From assembly GCA_021234155.1 (NCBI GenBank), contig JAJEKV010000021.1, positions 12,955,760 through 13,019,759 of the forward strand: 64,000 bases of DNA. The letters are read 5' to 3'. Below, piece by piece: positions 54,371-64,000 of this stretch. The first letter of the stretch is position 1, and each line of letters opens with the position of its first letter. Position numbers and translations under genes: made by a program. The notes below the pieces were generated by a model. That model saw only the letters and a list, made by a program, of their open reading frames with translations, did no database searches and was not told the origin of the DNA. The stretch comes from Isoetes taiwanensis. Taxonomy: Eukaryota > Streptophyta > Lycopodiopsida > Isoetales > Isoetaceae.

Positions 54371-55291
54371 TTCAAGGGAAAAACCTTTGCAGTAATGATG
54401 ATACTAGACAAGCTTAGATAATGACTACTGAGGGCTCAGTAATTGCAGACGTTTATCTAGAACCTCAAGTATGTATAAGAGATGGTCCCAATGTGTTTAT
54501 CTGAAAGTAAGCCCCAGTATACAAATCCATATGTCTGTTGCACCTTGTCATATGTCTGCTGCACCTTGTCAGGGTGAACACAAAGTTTTGGTTTCCTGTA
54601 TACTCTCTTCGCAGATGCTCATGTAATGAGATCCGTTAAGGAAACTGGCTGCCAACCACACTCTAGCCATAACACCTGCAACAAAACATTGCAACAAAAA
54701 GTCAAACCTTAAGACCGCTTTCTTCAAGTAGGAATGAGAGTTAGGTTGTCATGTCAGCAGTGAATCTATGGATTACTTCAAAGCTTTGAGCTGTGACAAA
54801 ACATCCAGCATAAAGAAACCGAAGTTACAATAATTACTGTTGACAGTTGAAGGTAGAAGATGAAACTCTAAACTCACTGGCCTAAATTTATCTGTGTTGC
54901 ATAGATGGCAGTGCGGTTTCTCACACAATAGCTATCTCCGCTCTGAAATCAAAGGTTGCTCACCTGTAAGGGAACTACCAATCGGAGGTTGCTCTTGTAA
55001 AAAAGCTACCATACATGAAAAGCAAATTCCGAGAATGATGAATGAGAGAACCACCTCCAGTAGATGACATATGTTCCCCATAGCCATGCCATATTGGCAC
55101 CTGAGATAGAGGAGGTAAATCAAGCCAGCTATCCCTCCACAAAATCGAGTTCTTAACATAAATAAAAGTGCTTACCTGCAGTATAATCAAGCGATATCAG
55201 ACATGGAAAATTTTTCCCTCCAATCCACTGCTGTCCGAAATCCAAGAGCATACTAAAACATAGAAAGGATCGGGTACCCAGTGTTTGCCTG
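54371..55291. other. No firm gene; low-confidence minus-strand open stretches
   Basis: The minus strand has open stretches (54932-55190) without a recognised domain. They might be exons of the gene whose remnant is at 53.7-54.2 kb, but there is no clear connection. Confidence 0.3.
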
Positions 55292-55597
55292 TGTTTCGTG
55301 AGTAAAAAGTGGGAGAGTAACCTGAAGAATAAAACAGCATTATTGGCAAGAACAACTTCGGATTCTTGCTCTGTTTCCATGCTCACTGCCCGCCTTTTGA
55401 AGAGCTCCACGACGGCTCCAAGGATCCCAAGTGCGCCGCGACTGCGTTTCGTGAGTAAAAGTGGAAGAGTGACCTGAAGAATAAAACGACATTATTGGTA
55501 AGAAGAACTTCAGATTCTTGCTTTGTTTCCATCCTCACCTCTCACCTGCCGCCCAGCTGAAGAGCTCCATAGCTCCAAGATCCGACCCAGCGCAATA
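55292..55597 (-). repeat. 153-bp tandem duplication containing a short minus-strand ORF start
   Basis: GTTTCGTGAGTAAAA starts at 55292 and 55445. On the minus strand each unit holds an ATG with METEQESEVVLANNAVLFFR (first unit) or a close variant (METKQESEVLLTNNVVLFFR), each followed by AG and a GT-type sequence. It may be a duplicated first exon. Confidence 0.6.
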
Positions 55598-56390
55598 GCC
55601 AGAAGAAGCGCCAAACTGAGTTTCCTATCCAAAATTCGTCGTCATTCAATTGTGTCGGCTCGGCAACTTCAAAAAATTCTAATTAAATGCTGGGGATGCC
55701 GGAAGGGGGAACTCAGGATGCTGGCGATGCCGCAATGGGGAACTCAGGCCAAAAGGGAACGCCGCATGCGGCGTTCCATGCGCGTTCCATGCGGCTGCAC
55801 AGGCACAATTACCAACACCTTACGAAAATAAAAAAGAAGATAGCATAATCGATCTTAAAAACATCGATGCCAAAATTCTACTCGTCTTATTTATCTTAAA
55901 GTCTTTTAGTTAAGGTTTTTAATAACACAAAATTAAAACCCACTTTCCTTATCTCGTAATTTAATTGATACAACTATTCCTGCATCTTTGGAGTTGCTAA
56001 AGTATCATAATTCTTTTATCAATCATTATCCGTTAGTGAATTTACTTATTTAAACCATGTATCTCCACTTTGAATGATTCATTCAGGCCGTCTTTATCCA
56101 ATTTGCTAGACAACTTGAGCTAGAGTGCCCTTCTTATTTAGTTATTAGCAAATTGACATGACAATAATGTAACAAAAACACAACAAAGCAATGGCTAAAA
56201 TAAATATAAACAAACCAAAAGGCGCATAAGACGTCCTAAACCTGCGCCATCGTGGCAGTTCCTAGAAGGTCACGATTTATTAAGTGAAAGTCTCTTCAAG
56301 GAAAAGCGGCCCTTTAAAGTGAGTTTAGCATGACCATGCGCAACCCACGCCAAAGGAACTATATTCTCATATTCAATTTTTCCTACCCAC
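55598..56390. other. Noncoding, no gene recognised
   Basis: It includes a small local duplication near 55685-55800 (GATGCCGGAAGGGG / GATGCCGCAATGGGG; CGCGTTCCATGCGG). Otherwise AT-rich. Confidence 0.4.
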
Positions 56391-56640
56391 ATCAGTATTA
56401 GTGTCAGTTCTAACTAGTGACATCATAGGTGGTGTTATTAGCATCAAATGTAATAGCACCTTCATTGTCACAAATTTCGTCGATGTTTTGTGGCCATAGC
56501 ATGTGCCACAATAGTTGTTGCTACTAATATCATTAATATTGTCATATAATGTTCCATCATTATTATCAAGCTAATCCATCGCCACATCCAGGTCAGTAGC
56601 ACCCTCGCTCTAAATGGTGCTCTATTCTATCTCCACAACT
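56391..56640. mobile_element. CACTA-type subterminal fragment next to repeat X copy B
   Basis: 56391-56447 is identical to 51566-51622 inside the CACTA fragment, and the text beyond continues in the same style (GTCGATGTTTTGTGG, TAGTTGTTGC). No CACTA terminus here. Confidence 0.55.
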
Positions 56641-56644
56641 TGAT

Positions 56645-56937
56645 AACTTAATAGGCGTCTATGCAAAGAAATTGCCGTGAGCACTAACTTAACCAAGACG
56701 TGTGCGAACACATTTTTATTTTGTCGTTAAGTTAAAAAAAAATAACCTAACTTGTTTTAGTTCAAAAGGATTTAACTAGTTTCCATTATGTTAAAGTCTT
56801 AACGAAAGTTAACTTAGTCTTGGTGCGAACATAAGGGTCTCTTATAGGTTTAACTGGGCAGTTAGAAAAATTAACTTAATCTTAACTTAACGACGGGTGC
56901 TAAGATACCCTTAGACCATTACTTATGAGTTGCTCCA
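56645..56937. repeat. Repeat X, copy B
   Basis: Uninterrupted copy of the repeat seen at 51117-51753. It ends GACCATTACTTATGAGTTGC TCCA. No ORF; class unknown. Confidence 0.75.
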
Positions 56938-56946
56938 TGAAAGCGG

Positions 56947-57150
56947 GGTTCGAAATTGGGGGCTGAAAAATCCGACTATTTTCAAAAATTTCTGATAACC
57001 AAAAAATATTCCCGGCATTTTTTCAGGCCATTTCCATAGAAGTTTTTAAGGATTTCCGGAAAAGTACACTATAATCTCGTGTATTTCTGGTAGCCTTAAA
57101 TGTAAGAAGGCATTTTTAATGGTTAGGGCAAATTCTAATTTCGGACCCTG
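56947..57150. mobile_element. Possible MITE with ~14-bp inverted ends
   Basis: Left end GGGTTCGAAATTGG, right end CTAATTTCGGACCCTGG, whose reverse complement is CCAGGGTCCGAAATTAG. About 200 bases, AT-rich, no ORF. Directly followed by the 87-bp tandem repeat. Confidence 0.4.
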
Positions 57151-57324
57151 GCTGAAAGGCCATGGAAGCCGATTATGCCATTAGCTGACAATGTGCTGGA
57201 GGCACTGCTTGCGGTCTTTGTAGCTCCTCATTACGTTGCTGAAAGGCCATGGAAGCCGATTATGCCATTGGATGACAATGTGCTGGAGGCACCGCTTGCG
57301 GTCTTTGTACCTCGCCGCTGCGAG
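57151..57324 (+). repeat. 87-bp tandem duplication, in frame
   Basis: Units start at 57151 and 57238 with GCTGAAAGGCCATGGAAGCC. A plus-strand frame stays open through both and ~20 codons beyond (ERPWKPIMPLDDNVLEAPLA twice), ending at TAG near 57355. There is no ATG upstream in frame that I trust. It could be a duplicated exon piece; product unknown. Confidence 0.55.
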
Positions 57325-57644
57325 CCCATTGGTCAAAATGAGAATGGAAATTAGTCCAGATTCATTCTCCATTGCTGGTCACTTTAGTAAGTTCTAAGGA
57401 AAGCCCCTTTCACTTTTCCATCATGCTAAAATGAGGACATTATAGAAACCATTATAGGCCTAAAGCAATATTTTCTTTTGGACCATTCCAGTTGTTGCGT
57501 TTAATCATTGCATTTTTGTAGTACTATTGCAGTACATGGTTTATAAGACGTGTAGTACCATGTATAATGCATACAAATACGGTGGATATTTCTATACTCT
57601 ATACTGTAGATCGTTGACGTACATGCCCAAGAATATATATATGC

Positions 57645-57653
57645 ATATAAATC
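57645..57653 (+). promoter_or_regulatory. TATA box of the copper chaperone gene
   Basis: ATATAAATC, 35-43 bases upstream of the ATG at 57688. Upstream, GTAC cores occur at 57531, 57553 and 57619, the core bound by SPL7/CRR1-type copper regulators in plants; whether they are used is unknown. Confidence 0.4.
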
Positions 57654-57687
57654 ATAGAGGGAAGAGCTTCGGACACAGCTTTCAGCC

Positions 57688-58869
57688 ATGGCGACCGAGG
57701 TAGGTGCTCCCATTTCTTTGTGGATTCTTTATGTTGTCATTCTATGTAATTCGTGACACTTTCACGAATTTTTTCTTTCCAACTTATGGTCTTGTTTTCT
57801 ACTTTCTATTGCCGCTAGATCCTATATTATGGCTGATAGTTCATTGGATTAGAATATCTCTGCAAAACGCTGCAAATAACTCGTTTCTGTCCCTTGTAGA
57901 ACAATTTATGCTTGAAATGGATGCCTTGCACAAATTACCTTTAAACCTATACAACAGTAGCAAACGTGTGATGTGATCTGAGAAATGACATTTAACCTTG
58001 TCGTTATAGTTTCTCGGCAAATGGAAAACAAAGTACATATGGTTCTGAATTGCAATGTTGCATTTCCCAGGCTATTAGCTGTGGTTGAATTTGAAATGAT
58101 AGTAGCAGCATACGCGAATCTAATCTTGAATTAGGGCTTGATTTGATTGTTGATTTCGAGTTGTCACTGTTCATTTACATTTCTCACGAAGCTAGCTGAA
58201 TTTCTTGTTGAGAATGATAGAATATTTATCTATTCCTGTTCTAGAACTAGCATTTTACAGATTGATAAACATTGCAAACTACAAAAGTTTTTTCTGTAAA
58301 ACTCTCGGAATTACACGAGATATTTTGGTACTTGTTTTGTATGCTGTAGACTGTGGAACTCAAGGTTGCGATGAGTTGCCAGGGATGTGTGGGAGCTGTG
58401 AAAAGGGTTCTTACCAAACTTGAAGGTAATTTTCTCCTGCATTGAATTTATTGCATATATTTTACATCCTTTATAGCAGCAAAGAGATTTAATGTGTGTT
58501 GCTCCAATGTAAAAAAAAAAAGAAAATGAAAACAGATATTACATGATTTAATGCCTCATTATTTGGTCCTGTCAGATTATAAAATACGGGAACAATTTAA
58601 CACAAATTTTTTTGGTACAAGTTCATTACTAGTTTATTTTATTTTTGAATTCTCATTTTCGTATTTACACAGGAGTGGATTCTTATGATATTGACTTGAA
58701 ACAACAAAAGGTGACTGTGATTGGAAAGCTGCCACCTCCTGTTGTTTTTGAAGCTGTGTCAAAAACTGGAAAAGCCACTTCATTTTGGCCAGCAGAAGAA
58801 AAGGCAAGTGAAGAAGTTAAAGAAGAAAGCATGGTAGAAACACCGGTGGAGGAAACTGTCAAGGGATGA
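57688..58869 (+). CDS. ATX1: ATX1/CCH-type copper chaperone (three exons)
   Basis: Exons 57688-57699, 58350-58425 and 58673-58869; all introns GT-AG; 94 residues. The protein carries Cu(I) in the cytosol and hands it to P-type copper ATPases of the secretory pathway. The heavy-metal-associated fold starts [17 protein letters not shown]; the metal site is MSCQGC with Cys14 and Cys17, followed by [20 protein letters not shown] and the beta strand KVTVIGKL. A conserved Lys-Thr-Gly-Lys (KTGKATSFW) loop follows. The C-terminal ~20 residues are acidic ([20 protein letters not shown]), like the plant-specific CCH extension but shorter. The tiny 4-codon first exon and the intron after the first helix match plant ATX1 genes as I know them. 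AATAAA is at 58915-58920. The frame is intact. Confidence 0.93.
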
Positions 58870-58914
58870 GAGAAATTGCAAGGGCAGGATAACATGTATG
58901 CATTAAAATTGCTG

Positions 58915-58920
58915 AATAAA
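58915..58920 (+). terminator. Polyadenylation signal of the copper chaperone gene
   Basis: AATAAA 46 bases after the stop codon. Good position for the 3' processing signal. Confidence 0.5.
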
Positions 58921-60363
58921 TTGTAATACGTGAAGCTGCATATTATATTCATTTCTAGGTCAGAAGTTTTTATGCTGTGCAATATAAAATGCCTGTCCTC
59001 ATTTGTTTACTGTATCTCCTTTCAGTCTAATTAAGCAGCTTCCTGGCATGCCCCCACTTTTTAAACTTTTAGTTCTTTACCCTCATTGCAAAGTCATCCT
59101 AGTTGTTAACAGAATTGGGCAATAGTGGAAACCTAAGGGCACTTGGTTGACATGACCATAATAGATTATATGGAATGTACATGCATTTTCGGCATGATCT
59201 GCTGGATACAGAAGGTTCGGAGGACAGTGTATCATTTGCACTTGAATAGGCTAATTGACACAATCGAATTAAACCGAATTGACGGAAAAATATTCCTTTC
59301 TTGGTTAAAGCAACATAGCAAACACGGACACTTACATTTGGGATGCACAGCAAGTCCAACAGAAAACAAGACAGTAATTGAATGTCTGCTAGCTCCCTTT
59401 CCAGAATGAAACAATATCCCTTTTATTACAAATTGCAAATGTATTTTTGGTGCCAAATGCTTTGATTCATCATTGATTTAATATAATTGTATGGCAACTC
59501 TAGTTCCACACAATAGAAGTCTCCAGCTATAAGTGGAAGCCATGATAATATTTTAGCACTTATGGTTTGGGGATTCGTAAGGTCTTTGATCTCCTAGTTT
59601 CGAATTCCAGAATCAAAGTATTAATCGAGCGCAGCATTTCCTTTCACAAGTATCCAGTGTATTCCGTGTATTTCCGTGGGAAGATATTGTTAAACGTTTA
59701 ATTTTCTAAAAAGACCCAGAACTGTCCACCGAACTTCAAGGACGAGATCGATGGGCCATCGTATGGCGAAAATTTGAACGACTATAGTGTGATTCCATCC
59801 CCAAGACTATAGTGTGATTCCATCCTAAGTCAGTCATGTATGAGGTCTACTTGAACTCTATCCCAATGTCGTATTCACAATATATGGTCGCTTAGTCCAT
59901 AATTAATAGGCCCCATATTCTAATATAAAATACTCCAATGTGAGCACAAACAAGCCCTTCAAACTTCATGAAACCATCTCACACGACGACAGTGTATGCC
60001 AAACTTTTAAAGCCTCAGGATAATTTCTTAAGGTTTTCTAAAGTATTTAGAAGACGATCAAATTAGTGGGACGTTCCCTGCCATAATTTCAATGGCTTGG
60101 AAATTCCCCTTTAAAAAGATAATCATCCGGAAAGTAAATAAATTTCAGAATTTGAAAATTGCAGCAAGTTTCGCTTACATTCATAACAAGTTTCACCTTC
60201 ATGTTTGGTATTTGTGGGCCGTATCTCAGGCATGGTTTTGCCTAGATTAAGCAAAGCCTCTCCCTTGTCAAGCCATTCTGTTCCACAAAAGGCATCAATC
60301 ATGCAACTGAAATGTTAGACCATGTTATTTGATCATGCAGACAAGGCAATGCCAAGCCTCATT
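58921..60363. other. Noncoding, no gene recognised
   Basis: Intergenic. It includes a small duplication at about 59775-59825 (GACTATAGTGTGATTCCATC twice). No gene supported. Confidence 0.45.
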
Positions 60364-60795
60364 CACTACAAGAGAATGTCTGCTTCGCGTCAGAAAATTC
60401 GTCAGATTCCCTTCACAGATGTGGTTCAGGCCAGACACATATGGCTGACGGATATTCTGACGAATATTTTCTGACGAAATATCGTCAGTTTTTTCGTCAG
60501 GTTATTCGTCACAAATCTGACGATTATGCGTCAGAATAATCGTCATAATCTACGTCAGAACTTTCGTCAGAATATTCGTCATATTTTTCGTCATAATTAT
60601 CGTCAGACTATTCGTCACATTCTTCGTCATAATTTACGTCACAATTTTCGTCATGTTTTTCGTCACAAGTATCGTCAGAATTTTCGTCGTGCATTTCGTC
60701 ATATTTCTCGTCATAATAGTCGTCAATGTTTTCGTTAGTTTTATCATCACAATTTTCGTTAGTATATCCGTCAATATGCATGGACATTCGTCAGA
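60364..60795 (+). mobile_element. CACTA transposon end with 12-bp subterminal array
   Basis: Starts CACTACAAGAGAATG (CACTA end), then over 20 copies of a ~12-base unit of the form CGTCA-N3-TTTT, first in mixed orientation (TCTGACGAATAT) and then as a regular direct array from about 60500 to 60780. CACTA elements use such subterminal repeats for transposase binding. No opposite end is found in the window, so it is a fragment. Confidence 0.65.
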
Positions 60796-62891
<2,096 letters not shown>

Positions 62892-63039
62892 TCATCCAGA
62901 GGACAATTGGATCACCTAATTATACAGGTGCAAATGTTGCAATGTACATTCCAATTACACTAACAATGATTACATACAAAATTGCTATCAGAGGAATCTG
63001 ATCAATTGCCAAGATCAGAAGTATATAATTCACACAGGA

Positions 63040-64000
63040 TCTGCTTACTTCATGTTTATCCGTGATAAGATCGCTTCCCATATGGATGCTGCGTATGGTG
63101 CAAGATGAGGCGAATGGCATCAACCGGCCACGACATGCAAGGCACCCTAGAAACACGAAACTTAAAAGTTACACGAAATCGGGATAAATGCTTATGAGAA
63201 ATCAACTTCACAATACCTCGTGCTTGTTAAAGCACACTTGAATCACATAGTTCGCAAATGGATCCTGCGATGGCGGTCGATGCCGAACTAGTTATGAGCT
63301 CATTAACTATACAAGCACGCCCTTCACCCTCAACTTGCTTCGGGCATTTCTCAACTACATTACTGCTGAACTTACGCATAGAGAGGAGGACAAAATTTCC
63401 CTCAAATGTGTCAAGACTTCCATTGAAGCCCATGGGATATTCAAATTTAGCACATCTTGGACAATCGTAATTACTAGATGAGGCACACAACAGGGTTTTA
63501 GAACAGGCTTCTTTCATGCATAAATAATGCAAACGGATGATGCAAAGGGCGTACACCCATATTGATCTTGTGAAAGTGCAAGGGCATTTGCTGCAATCTC
63601 TGCTACAAGCTAATGTTTCTGAGATCCTTGTGCACGATCAACACACCTCTGCAGAACACAGCATCCATGCCTATGGGTTGCAATATCAACACAATTTTTC
63701 ACTGTTGCATCATATATGAACTGCAACAAAGCATCGAATATTAGAACCTCGCACTTGGAGTAAAGTCTGAATAGCAAATTGAACTGATTCAAATGTACCT
63801 GGCTATCTTCATTACTTAAATATTGCAAGCAGTGTTGGACAAACATGATTACCATTGAGGTCCTTTATAAGTGTTACAACTCCTCTTTTTAGGGATGATA
63901 TGACCATAGATATCTGCTCAGGCATCCTTAAAGTCTCAATCAACTTCTGAACTGCTCATGTCCTACATCATCAAGATTAGAGATTAACTTATCCATGAAC
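63040..64000 (-). pseudogene. Pumilio-family RNA-binding protein, broken, runs off window end
   Basis: Minus-strand pieces in Pumilio repeat order: LIETLRMPEQISMVISSLKR, GVVTLIKDLNGNHV (~63840-63950), CLQYLSNEDSQ with a GT donor, FIYDATVKNCVDIATHRHGC (~63650-63720), LVAEIAANALALSQDQYG (~63580), QDVLNLNIPWASMEVLTHL (~63440), SMRKFSSNVVEKC and IVNELITSS (63300-63400), QDPFANYVIQVCFNKHE (~63240), and HPYGKRSYHG near 63070. These proteins bind 3' UTRs through eight helical repeats. Stops (after SQKH near 63625) and frameshifts near 63835, 63540, 63280 and 63110 disable it. Introns are kept, so it is a duplicated, not retrocopied, pseudogene. Confidence 0.8.

Noticed and set aside
60526-60738. Open frame of repeated Arg-His-Asn-Phe-like units
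   Set aside because: It is the translation of the 12-bp CACTA subterminal array; repeats divisible by three keep a frame open by chance.
60400-60790. CRISPR-like array
   Set aside because: Units are 12 bases with no spacers of constant length, next to a CACTA end in a plant genome.
63227-63556. A separate small cysteine-containing gene
   Set aside because: Its text is the Pumilio repeats in part-wrong frames (SMRKFSSNVVEKC is the correct-frame portion).

Overview
This is nuclear DNA of a land plant, read as a transposon-rich, gene-poor stretch of a large genome. The evidence is GT-AG introns inside an ATX1-type copper chaperone gene, plant-type KUP/HAK, Pumilio, Argonaute and alkenal-reductase gene pieces, Ty1/copia and Ty3/gypsy LTR elements, L1-type LINEs, CACTA ends and Helitron ends. 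The species cannot be fixed from this sequence. The mix would fit a fern, a lycophyte or another large plant genome, and that is inference.

Layout. 1-9.3 kb: a minus-strand Ty3/gypsy element cut by the left window edge (RNase H, RT, protease, gag remnants), followed by an unusually long 5' part with three blocks of unidentified minus-strand coding sequence, a primer binding site at 7851-7862 and its 5' LTR from 7865. 9.4-18.2 kb: a second, plus-strand Ty3/gypsy element (protease, RT, RNase H, integrase, all decayed) that carries, downstream of integrase, a short antisense ORF behind its own TATA box and a sense ORF of about 3 kb for a coiled-coil protein, then an LTR-like segment. 18.5-28.3 kb: two copies of the same Argonaute MID-domain exon, 9.4 kb apart, with a MITE and a complete young Ty1/copia element between them (587-bp LTRs, two mismatches, 5-bp target duplication). 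28.3-34.2 kb: a decayed minus-strand LINE ending in poly(A). 34.2-42.8 kb: segmental duplications, LINE scraps and a Helitron 3' end. 42.8-45.1 kb: a GTAC-rich repeat block and a broken KUP/HAK potassium transporter gene. 47.8-49.3 kb: twin inverted-repeat elements in front of an apparently intact two-exon alpha/beta hydrolase gene. 51-57 kb: CACTA and Helitron ends, a duplicated repeat, and an unidentified spliced gene remnant. 57.7-58.9 kb: an intact three-exon ATX1 copper chaperone. 60.4-60.8 kb: a CACTA end with a 12-bp subterminal array. 62.7-64.0 kb: an alkenal-reductase exon and a Pumilio pseudogene, both on the minus strand.

Only two host genes look functional: the hydrolase (48172-49254) and the copper chaperone (57688-58869). 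They share no visible pathway. The rest is mobile DNA or broken genes. The most unusual structure is a scattered family of at least six, probably seven, short sequences sharing a core read as GGTCTCCGTGGACG + A-rich + microsatellite, where the microsatellite differs at each site; it looks like a SINE-type retroposon family with variable simple-repeat tails.
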